Source: Hydrogenophilus sp.
Lineage (GTDB): Bacteria; Pseudomonadota; Gammaproteobacteria; Burkholderiales; Thiobacillaceae
Assembly: GCA_020725265.1 (NCBI GenBank)
Contig: DYFK01000006.1
Location: 122,366 to 163,817, forward strand
Direction of reading: 5' to 3'
Length of the DNA: 41,452 bases
Positions 33,071 through 41,452 of the stretch are shown here, piece by piece; the stretch's first letter is position 1; each line of letters opens with the position of its first letter. Both the position numbers and the translations under genes were made by a program. The notes beneath the pieces are model-generated. The model was not told where the DNA came from and searched no databases. It was given only the letters and a program-made list of their open reading frames with translations.

Positions 33071-33094
33071 CGCCGGCTCCGGCCCGGAACCCGG

Positions 33095-34135
33095 TCAGTT
33101 GCGCCGGACCATGTTCTTGTCGACCCAGCCGGCGCCGTCGTTGCCTTCCACCGACAGGAAACCGTCCTTCTCCTTGCCGGTGAACACGACTTCCTCGCCG
33201 CGCGGCAGCGTCGCCACCACCTTGGCCGATTTGTTCGGGCTGGCGTAGATCTTGAGGCCGCCGATCTTGCCGGACAGCACGTCGCCTTCCTCGAACACCG
33301 CGCCGGCCCTGGCCGGCTTGCTGGATTCGTCGCGCAGGTCGATCTGGGTGCGCGCGAGCTGAGGGTTGCCGCGGATCGAGCGGACGATGTTGTTCCAGTT
33401 GTCCAGGAAGCTGGCCGCCACCACCTTGCCCTCGGCGGTGTTCTCGTAGGCGCCCAGCGCGCCGACCGCGCCGCCGCCGCCGAGGATGCCGCCGAGCGCC
33501 CAGTCGGTCTTCTTGGCGGTGCCCTGGGCCGCCGCCACCTGGAGGCTGGAGCGGGCGTCGGCCAGCAGCATGCTGGTCTGCGCCTCCTTGAACTTGAGTC
33601 CGCCCGCGACCAGGCCGGCCACCGCGCCCCAACGGCCACCCAGGCCGCCGAGCGCGCCGCCGATGCCGCCGGCATCCTTGTTGGAGAACACCACGTCCGG
33701 CGTCAGCACGAAATCGGCGGTGACCATCTGGCCACCGCCCATGTTCGAGTTGGAGCGCAGCATGCCGCTGCCGGCCAGCTCGCGTTCCTGCATCAGGTTC
33801 TTCATGGCGCGGCCGCGCTCGACCACGACGAAGCAGTTGGACTGCTGGATCATCATCCGGATCAGGCCCACCGGCGACGGCAGGCCGTAGCTCATCAGTG
33901 CCTGGCCGACGTAATCCTGCGGCTCGGAAACCGCCAGCGTGCCGAACGGCTTGTCACAGGTCTCCAGCTTCGGCGAAGCGTCCACCGCGCCGTCCGGTCC
34001 GGCGCCGCCGGGGGTCGGGTTGTCCTTGTTGTCGGCGCTGTCGCTACCCAGGTTGAAGCCGAGGAAGGCATGGGCGGGCACGGCGGCGTGGGCCAGGAAC
34101 AGGCCGGTGAGCAGGGCGGGCAGAAGCTTCTTCAT
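33095..34135 (-). CDS. Periplasmic CsgG-like protein with C-terminal SH3 domain
   Basis: 346 aa from ATG 34135 (GGAGACCCC upstream). Signal peptide MKKLLPALLTGLFLAHAAVPAHA. The middle (CDKPFGTLAVSE, QSNCFVVVERGRAMKNLMQERELAGSG, TADFVLTPDVVF) resembles CsgG/HfaB-family proteins, which form or assist outer-membrane secretion and surface assembly. A Gly-rich stretch (GGIGGALGGLGGRWG) follows. The last 65 residues (KIYASPNKSAKVVATLP, GEEVVFTGKEKDGFLSVEG, GWVDKNMV) are a bacterial SH3 domain, often cell-wall binding. Unlike CsgG there is no lipobox. The family call rests on pattern memory. Confidence 0.72.
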   Translation of the reverse strand: MKKLLPALLTGLFLAHAAVPAHAFLGFNLGSDSADNKDNPTPGGAGPDGAVDASPKLETCDKPFGTLAVSEPQDYVGQALMSYGLPSPVGLIRMMIQQSNCFVVVERGRAMKNLMQERELAGSGMLRSNSNMGGGQMVTADFVLTPDVVFSNKDAGGIGGALGGLGGRWGAVAGLVAGGLKFKEAQTSMLLADARSSLQVAAAQGTAKKTDWALGGILGGGGAVGALGAYENTAEGKVVAASFLDNWNNIVRSIRGNPQLARTQIDLRDESSKPARAGAVFEEGDVLSGKIGGLKIYASPNKSAKVVATLPRGEEVVFTGKEKDGFLSVEGNDGAGWVDKNMVRRN

Positions 34136-34221
34136 GGGGTCTCCGGAAATCATGGTGGGATCGGGCGATGCGCGCGACTGTAGCCCGGCCGCGCGCAGGC
34201 TTCAACCGCGCCGCGACCGCG

Positions 34222-36120
34222 CTACATCGCTGGCGTGAACTCCTCGCGGCCGTCGGTGTAGACGTGATAGACGCCTTTGCCGGCCAGTTTGGCCAGATAC
34301 ATGGCATGGTCGGCTTTTGCGATCACCGATTTGACGGTGTCGCCGGCTTCCCGGCCAAACACCGCGATGCCGACCGATACGCCGACGCGCGCGGTCTGGC
34401 CTTCCATCTCGATCGGCTCGGACAGACGCTGGATGAGCTTCTCGGCGATGCCGATGGCGGCCGTCTCGGCGTCGCGCGCGTCGTCGATGAGCAGGGCGAA
34501 TTCATCGCCGCCAAGCCGGGCGGCCAGATCGCTCTCGCGCACGCAGGTGGCGAACCGGCGCGCGCACTCCTTCAGCACCTTGTCGCCGGCTTCGTGGCCG
34601 AGTTTGTCGTTGACGTGCTTGAAGCCGTCCAGGTCGCAATAGAGCACCGCGCCGTGGCCTTCCATGCGCCGGGTCCGGGCCATCGCGCGCTTGACCGCGT
34701 CGAAGAACACCCGGCGGTTCGCCAGCCCGGTCAGGGTGTCGTAATTGGCCAGTTGCGCCAGCTTCTTCATGGCCATGTGCCGGCGGCTGGTTTCCAGGTT
34801 GAACTTGTCGAGCACGGCGTTATAGAAGGTGGCGATCCGGTCGGCCTCGGTTTCCGGCTCGACCCGCACCTGGCGGCTGAAGTCGCCGCTCTGGCGCTGC
34901 TCGTCCATCTGGGTGACCAGATCCAGCAGCGACGTGGTGGCGCCGTGCTCGGCGATGTTCAGGCCGATCACTTCCTCGCGCGCGGTCACCCGCAGACGCG
35001 CGAAGCGCTTGATCAGATAGAGCAGGCCGAAGCTCAGTCCGAACGAATAGGCGCCGATGACCACCACGCCTTCGAGCTGGATCAGGAATTGCCGCCAATG
35101 GCCGACCCCGTCGGGCAGCTCGGCGCCGGGCGCGAACAGCGCCACCGCCAGCGTGCCCCAGATCCCCGCGAACAGATGCACTGGCACGGCGCCGATGGCG
35201 TCGTCGATCCGCAGGCGTTCGAGCAGGGCCGCGCCAAGGAACGCGATCAGACCGCCGGCGGCGCCGATGGCGAGCGCCGACAAGGGGCCGACCAGATGAC
35301 AGCCGGCGGTGATCGCCACCAGGCCGGCGATGGTCCCGTTCATCACCCGGTCGGCGACCGGGCGCCCCGACAGCGTCCAGCTCGCGGTCATGCCCAGGAG
35401 ACCGCCGGCGGCGCCGGCCAGCGTGGTATTGACGATGATCATCGGGATCTGGTCGTTGAGCGCCAGCGTGCTGCCGCCGTTGAAGCCGAACCAGCCGAAC
35501 CACAGCAGGAACACGCCGAGCGCGGCCATCGGCAGGCTGTGCCCCTCGATGTGCCGGCCGCCGCTGCCGAAGCGCCCGCGTCTCGGCCCGATCAGGAGAA
35601 TGGCCGCCAGCGCCACCCAGCCGCCCACCGAATGCACCACCGTCGAGCCGGCGAAATCGATGAAGCCGGCCGCCGCCAGCCAGCCGGCCGGCGTGCCGTC
35701 GGCCGCCTTGGCCCAGGCCCAGTGGCCGACCAGCGGGTAGATCAGGCCGGACAGGATCACGGCGGTGATGACGTAGCCGGAAAAACGCATGCGCTCCGCC
35801 ACCGCGCCGGAGACGATGGTGGTCGCGGTGCCGCAGAACACCGCCTGGAAAAAGAAGAAGGTGCGATCCCAGGCGGTGTCGGCGTTATCCAGGAAAAAAC
35901 CGTCGATGCCGATCAGTCCGTTCCAGCTCGCGCCGAACATCAGGGCATAACCGAAAACCGCGTACAGAATGATGGAAACGCAGAAGTCGACCAGATTCTT
36001 GATCGCCACGTTGATGCTGTTCTTGGCCCGCACCATGCCGCTTTCCAGGCAGGTGAAGCCGGCCTGCATGAGCACGACCAGAAAACCGCAGACCAACATC
36101 CACAGCAAATCTTCCGTCAC
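34222..36120 (-). CDS. Ammonium transporter fused to a diguanylate cyclase (Amt-GGDEF)
   Basis: 632 aa. Residues about 1-400 are an Amt/AmtB domain of about 11 helices. It keeps the conserved features of a conducting pore: FIDFAGSTVVHSVGGW (Asp and first pore His), the second pore His in VPVHLFAGIWG, and FCGTATTIVSGAVAERMRFSG. A linker helix leads to a GGDEF domain (about 470-620) with LYCDLDGFKHVND, RESDLAARLGGDEFALL (intact catalytic and RxxD inhibitory sites) and KADHAMYLAK. It probably couples ammonium passage or sensing to c-di-GMP. It lies directly downstream of ntrBC. Confidence 0.93.
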   Translation of the reverse strand: MTEDLLWMLVCGFLVVLMQAGFTCLESGMVRAKNSINVAIKNLVDFCVSIILYAVFGYALMFGASWNGLIGIDGFFLDNADTAWDRTFFFFQAVFCGTATTIVSGAVAERMRFSGYVITAVILSGLIYPLVGHWAWAKAADGTPAGWLAAAGFIDFAGSTVVHSVGGWVALAAILLIGPRRGRFGSGGRHIEGHSLPMAALGVFLLWFGWFGFNGGSTLALNDQIPMIIVNTTLAGAAGGLLGMTASWTLSGRPVADRVMNGTIAGLVAITAGCHLVGPLSALAIGAAGGLIAFLGAALLERLRIDDAIGAVPVHLFAGIWGTLAVALFAPGAELPDGVGHWRQFLIQLEGVVVIGAYSFGLSFGLLYLIKRFARLRVTAREEVIGLNIAEHGATTSLLDLVTQMDEQRQSGDFSRQVRVEPETEADRIATFYNAVLDKFNLETSRRHMAMKKLAQLANYDTLTGLANRRVFFDAVKRAMARTRRMEGHGAVLYCDLDGFKHVNDKLGHEAGDKVLKECARRFATCVRESDLAARLGGDEFALLIDDARDAETAAIGIAEKLIQRLSEPIEMEGQTARVGVSVGIAVFGREAGDTVKSVIAKADHAMYLAKLAGKGVYHVYTDGREEFTPAM

Positions 36121-36172
36121 TGCCGTTCCTTTCCGCCATGCCCGGCATCGCGGCGTAGCGTGCCGGTGGGGT

Positions 36173-37584
<1,412 letters not shown>

Positions 37585-37588
<4 letters not shown>

Positions 37589-38721
37589 TGCGGTTTCCTG
37601 TGTGGGGTGGACGGTACGCGGTCAGCGCTGGCGGACGGCGCCTCCGGCGTGGGCGGGGATTTGGGCTCGCTGTTTCCGGTGTCCCGCTCGGCATGCTTGA
37701 TCGGCAGATAGATCGAAAAACAGGTGTGGCCGGGTTCGCTTTCCACGTGGATCGCGCCTTCGTGGCGCTGCACCAGGCTTTGCGCCAGGGTCAGGCCGAG
37801 TCCGGAACCGCCTTCGCGTCCCGAGACCAGCGGAAAGAACACGCGGCCGAGGATGTCATCGGGAATGCCGGGGCCGTTGTCGACGATGTCGATGCGCACC
37901 GCCAGCCGCCAGCGCTTCATCGCCAGGGTGACCTGACGGGCGACGCGCGTGCGCAGTGTGATGCGGCCCTCGCCGCGCAGGGCCTGGGCGGCGTTGCGGG
38001 CGATGTTGAGGGCGGCCTGGATCAGTTGTTCCGGGTCGCCTTCCAGTTCCGGCAGGCTGATGTCGTAGTCGCAATGGAAGCGCAGGCGCGGAAACTCGGC
38101 CTGCAACAGGCTGCGCACCCGTTCCAGCACCTCATGCACGTTGATGACCTGGACCACCGGTCGCTTGGCCGGCGCCAGCAGGCGGTCGAGCAATCCTTGC
38201 AGGCGGTTGGTCTCCTGGATGATGACCTGGGTGTATTCGCGCAGATCGGTCGATTCCAGCTCCGCCTCCAGCAATTGCGCGGCGCCGCGGATGCCACCGA
38301 GCGGATTGCGGATTTCGTGCGCGAGCTGGCGCAGCAGGTGCTGGCTGGCCTGGGTCTGGGCCATGACCTGCTCGTCGCGGGCGATGCGCGCGTTGCCGGC
38401 GGCGGGATGCAGTTCGATCAGCGCGGCGCCGGGCCTGTCTTCCATCGGCGACACGGTCGCGGACAACACCTGGCTGTGGCCGCTGACGTTGAGCATCAGG
38501 TCGTGCTCGGTATAGCTCGCGCCCTCGGATAGTGCGCTGTCGAGCGCGCGCACTATTTCGGTGCAATCGCCGAACACCTGCTCGATGGCCTTGCCGCGCG
38601 CGTGGCTGGCCGAAATGCCGAGCAGATTCTCCGCCGCCGGGTTGAGATATCGGATCACGCGTCGTTCGTCCGCGATCACCACGGCGGTGGCGAGAAGGTC
38701 GGCGCTGGGCAGGGTGGGCAT
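37585..38721 (-). CDS. ntrB: Nitrogen-sensing histidine kinase NtrB
   Basis: 378 aa. N-terminal PAS domain (VVIADERRVIRYLNPAAENLLG), then the H box RQLAHEIRNPLGGIRGAA with His135, N box NIARNAAQAL, DNGPGIPDD and GGSGLGLTLAQSLV. Soluble; in known systems controlled by PII. Overlaps ntrC by 4 bp. A short, Pro/Ser-rich C-terminal tail (EPKSPPTPEAPSASADRVPS) extends past the usual end. Confidence 0.95.
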
Positions 38722-38871
38722 GGGAATTCGCGTGGTTGAATGTCTTCAGAGTAGCAAGAAGCAGGCCACGGGGGCAGGGGCGGGGGACGGCCGGCGTCCT
38801 GGCCGGAAATGCGCTGGCCGGAGCGTGACCCGCATAAAATCGCGGTCATCCGGGTTTCCATGCGAGCGGCG
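38722..38871. other. Divergent gap between ntrB and the pyruvate:ferredoxin oxidoreductase gene
   Basis: 150 bp, very G-rich in the middle. CTGGCCGG occurs at 38799-38806 and 38813-38820, with a related CGGCCGG just before. TAAAAT at 38835-38840 may be a -10 box for the rightward gene, but no -35 and no sigma-54 element with correct spacing is visible. Confidence 0.3.
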
Positions 38872-41452
38872 ATGACCAGTGATCTGAACGTGGACGGCAA
38901 CGAGGCGGCCGCGCGCATGGCCTATCTGTGCAACGAGGTGATCGCCATCTATCCGATCACGCCGTCGTCGAGCATGGGTGAATGGGCCGACGAATGGGCG
39001 TCACGGGGCCGGCCGAATCTGTGGGGCGCGCCGCCCAGGATCATCGAGATGCAGTCCGAGGGCGGCGCCGCCGGCGCGCTGCACGGCGCGTTGACCTCCG
39101 GCGCGCTGGCGACCAGCTTCACCGCCAGCCAGGGCCTGTTGCTGTTCATTCCCAATCTGTACAAGATCGCCGGCGAACTGACGCCGTTCGTGCTGCATGT
39201 CGCCGCGCGCGCGGTGGCGACGCACGCGCTGTCGATCTTCGGCGACCATTCCGACGTGATGGCCTGTCGCGCGACCGGCTGCGCGCTGCTGTGCGCCAAT
39301 TCGGTGCAGGAGGCGCAGGACTTCGCGCTGATCGCGCAGATGGCGACGCTGGCCGGGCGCATTCCGGTGATCCATTTCTTCGACGGTTTCCGCACCTCGC
39401 ACGAGGTGGCCAAGATCGCCGGCCTCGACGAGGCGACCGCGCGCGCGCTGATCGACGATGAAACCGTGCGCGCGCACCGGGCGCGCGCGCTGTCGCCGGA
39501 GCATCCGGTGCTGCGGGGCAGTTCGCAGAATCCGGACGTGTTCTTCCAGGCGCGCGAGCGGGCCAATCCCTATTACGACGCCTTCCCCGGCGTCGTCCAG
39601 GCGGCCATGGATCGCTTCGGCGCGCGCACCGGCCGGCATTACCGGCTGTTCGACTATGTCGGCGCCGAGGATGCCGAGCGCGTCATCGTGCTCATGGGGT
39701 CCGGCGCCGAGACCGTCGAGGAAACCGTGGCGCATCTGCGCGCGCGCGGCGACAAGGTCGGCGTGCTCAAGGTCCGCCTGTTCCGGCCGTTTTCCGCCGC
39801 CGCGCTGCTCGCCGCGCTGCCGGCGAGCGCGAGCGCCATCGCCGTGCTCGACCGCTGCAAGGAACCCGGCGCCGACGGCGAACCGCTGTACAAGGACGTG
39901 ATGACCGCGCTGGCGCGCGCCGCCGCCGACGGCCTGCGCGCGATGCCGCGCGTGCTCGGCGGCCGCTACGGCCTGGCCGGCAAGGAATTCACGCCGGGCA
40001 TGGTCAAGGCGGTGTTCGACGAACTCGCGACGGCGAAACCCAAGCCCGTTTTCACCGTTGGCATTCACGACGACGTCAGCCACCTGTCGCTGGATTGGCA
40101 GGCCGATTTCCGCACCGATGCCGCGCGTCGGCTCCGCCACGCGGTGTTCTGGGGGCTCGGCGCCGATGGCACGGTGTCGGCCAACAAGAACTCGATCAAG
40201 ATCCTCGGCGAAGCCACCGACCTGTTCACGCAGGGTTACTTCGTCCACGACTCGAAGAAGTCCGGCGCGGTGACGGTGTCGCACCTGCGCTTCGGCGAGG
40301 CGCCAATCCGTTCCAGCTATCTGGTGGAACACGGCATGGCCGATTTCGTCGCCTGCCACCAGACCGTGTTCACCGAGCGTTACGAACTGCTCGCGCACGC
40401 CGCGCCGGGCGGCGTGTTCCTGCTGAACACGCCGGCGCCGCCGGATCGTGCCTGGGACACGCTGCCCGCCGCGCTGCGCCGGCGGATGCACGACAAGCGC
40501 CTGCGACTGTGGGTGATCGACGCCTACGCGGTCGCCGCCGAAGCCGGCCTGGGCCGGCGCATCAACACCATCATGCAGACCTGCTTTTTCGCGATTGCCG
40601 GCATCCTGCCGAAGGAACAGGCCATCGCCGCGATCAAGCAGGCGGTGGAGCGGACCTATGGCAGGAAAAGCCGGCGTCTGGCCGAGCAGAATTACCGCGC
40701 CATCGACATGACCCTGGCGGCCTTGCATGAAGTCGCCGTCCCGCCGCTCGCGCGGGCTGAAGAGGCGCCGGGGGAAAGACCCCTTTCCCCGACCCTCCCG
40801 GACTTCGTGCGCGACGTCACCCTGCCGATCCACTTCGGCCACGGCGACGACCTGCCGGTGTCGCGGATGCCGGTGGACGGCACCTTCCCGCTCGGCACAG
40901 CGCGCTATGAAAAGCGCAACATCGCGCTGGAAATCCCGGTGTGGGAGGCCGACCTGTGCACGCAATGCGGCAAGTGCGTGTTCGTCTGCCCGCATTCGGC
41001 CATCCGTTCCCGCGCCTTTGCCGCCGAACTGGCGGCCGGCGCGCCGCCGACCTTCAAGCACGCGCCGGCGAAGAGCAAGGAATACCCGGCCGGCACCCGC
41101 ATCAGCTACCAGGTGGCGCCGGAGGATTGCACCGGTTGCGGCGATTGCGTCGAAGCCTGCCCGATCCACGACAAGTCCAACGTCAGCCGCCGCGCCGTCA
41201 ACATGGCGCCGCAGCCGCCGCTGCGCGACCAGGAACGCGACAACTACGCCTTCTTCCTCGCCCTGCCGGCGTTCGACCGCGCCGCCGTCAAGCACACGAC
41301 GATTCCCGGCGCCATGCTGCTCGACCCGCTGTTCGAGTATTCCGGCGCCTGCGCCGGCTGTGGCGAGACGCCCTACATCCGCCTGGCCACGCAGTTGTTC
41401 GGCGACCGCATGCTGATCGCCAACGCCACCGGCTGCTCGTCGATCTACGGCG
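38872..41452 (+). CDS. nifJ: Pyruvate:ferredoxin (flavodoxin) oxidoreductase, partial (3' end outside the window)
   Basis: 860 residues of about 1,180 are present. The start is ATG 38872 (MTSDLNVDGNEAAARMAYL); an in-frame ATG at 38860 is possible. Domains in order: pyrimidine-binding domain with IAIYPITPSSSMGEWADEW, domain II, the gamma-like region with GADGTVSANKNSIKI, the EKR motif (RYEKRNIAL), two [4Fe-4S] clusters (CTQCGKCVFVCP and CTGCGDCVEACP), then the start of the TPP-binding domain (SGACAGCGETPYIRL, GCSSIYG). It interconverts pyruvate and acetyl-CoA + CO2 with ferredoxin. It may serve nitrogen fixation or carbon metabolism. Confidence 0.95.
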   Translation, partial: MTSDLNVDGNEAAARMAYLCNEVIAIYPITPSSSMGEWADEWASRGRPNLWGAPPRIIEMQSEGGAAGALHGALTSGALATSFTASQGLLLFIPNLYKIAGELTPFVLHVAARAVATHALSIFGDHSDVMACRATGCALLCANSVQEAQDFALIAQMATLAGRIPVIHFFDGFRTSHEVAKIAGLDEATARALIDDETVRAHRARALSPEHPVLRGSSQNPDVFFQARERANPYYDAFPGVVQAAMDRFGARTGRHYRLFDYVGAEDAERVIVLMGSGAETVEETVAHLRARGDKVGVLKVRLFRPFSAAALLAALPASASAIAVLDRCKEPGADGEPLYKDVMTALARAAADGLRAMPRVLGGRYGLAGKEFTPGMVKAVFDELATAKPKPVFTVGIHDDVSHLSLDWQADFRTDAARRLRHAVFWGLGADGTVSANKNSIKILGEATDLFTQGYFVHDSKKSGAVTVSHLRFGEAPIRSSYLVEHGMADFVACHQTVFTERYELLAHAAPGGVFLLNTPAPPDRAWDTLPAALRRRMHDKRLRLWVIDAYAVAAEAGLGRRINTIMQTCFFAIAGILPKEQAIAAIKQAVERTYGRKSRRLAEQNYRAIDMTLAALHEVAVPPLARAEEAPGERPLSPTLPDFVRDVTLPIHFGHGDDLPVSRMPVDGTFPLGTARYEKRNIALEIPVWEADLCTQCGKCVFVCPHSAIRSRAFAAELAAGAPPTFKHAPAKSKEYPAGTRISYQVAPEDCTGCGDCVEACPIHDKSNVSRRAVNMAPQPPLRDQERDNYAFFLALPAFDRAAVKHTTIPGAMLLDPLFEYSGACAGCGETPYIRLATQLFGDRMLIANATGCSSIYG

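Noticed and set aside
36121-36172. Sigma-54 promoter for the Amt-GGDEF gene (CGGCACG on the minus strand)
   Set aside because: The -24 half is similar to consensus but the -12 half lacks GC at the needed position.
38780-38860. Sigma-54 promoter for the pyruvate:ferredoxin oxidoreductase gene
   Set aside because: A GG and a GC element occur (around TGGCCGGAAATGC) but the spacing is 8 rather than 10 bases.

Overview
The window is GC-rich, densely coded DNA from a sulfur-oxidizing proteobacterium. The oxidative-type dsr operon (dsrABEFHCMKL-JOP-N-R, then cysG), with dsrEFH, dsrL and dsrN, points to a Chromatiales-like gammaproteobacterium or a Thiobacillus-like betaproteobacterium. I cannot choose between them from sequence alone. 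No tRNA, rRNA, phage, transposase or CRISPR array was seen.

Layout. 1-3.8 kb: the N-terminus of an unknown membrane protein, a lipoprotein, and a soluble GAF histidine kinase with a NarL-type regulator. 3.8-9.3 kb (minus strand): a DUF3592 membrane protein, a bacteriohemerythrin, and a block diverging from dsrA. In transcription order that block is a small unknown protein, a Cas6/Cmx6-family RAMP protein, a DsrC paralogue lacking both redox cysteines, a rhodanese (SseA type), an unknown 199-aa protein and a TauD-type dioxygenase. 9.6-24 kb (plus strand): the dsr operon and cysG. 24-27.8 kb: a Pat/YfiQ-type protein acetyltransferase diverging from an AcuC-like deacetylase. 27.8-33.1 kb: a membrane histidine kinase overlapping a REC-REC-PAS-PAS-GGDEF-EAL protein. 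33.1-38.7 kb (minus strand): a CsgG-like/SH3 periplasmic protein, an ammonium transporter fused to a diguanylate cyclase, ntrC and ntrB. 38.9 kb to the end: most of a pyruvate:ferredoxin oxidoreductase.

How it works together. Sulfane sulfur is passed through DsrEFH to DsrC. Reverse sulfite reductase DsrAB, with DsrL, oxidizes it to sulfite, and DsrMKJOP returns electrons to or from the membrane. DsrN and CysG supply siroheme amide. The divergent block adds a rhodanese, a DsrC-like protein and an RNA-binding RAMP protein.

Most unusual points: (i) an orphan Cas6-family protein beside dsr with no CRISPR array, together with strong hairpins at dsrA/B, dsrB/E, dsrK/L, dsrC/M and after the dsrC paralogue; (ii) a family of heptanucleotide-periodic, bipartite inverted repeats at four junctions of the sulfur genes; (iii) a 20-bp perfect palindrome within a cluster of TACCCGA-like motifs in the dsrA upstream region, 6 kb from a NarXL-like pair whose kinase has four cysteines in its GAF domain; (iv) a Gly/Cys-rich tail on DsrR; (v) an Amt-GGDEF fusion beside ntrBC.
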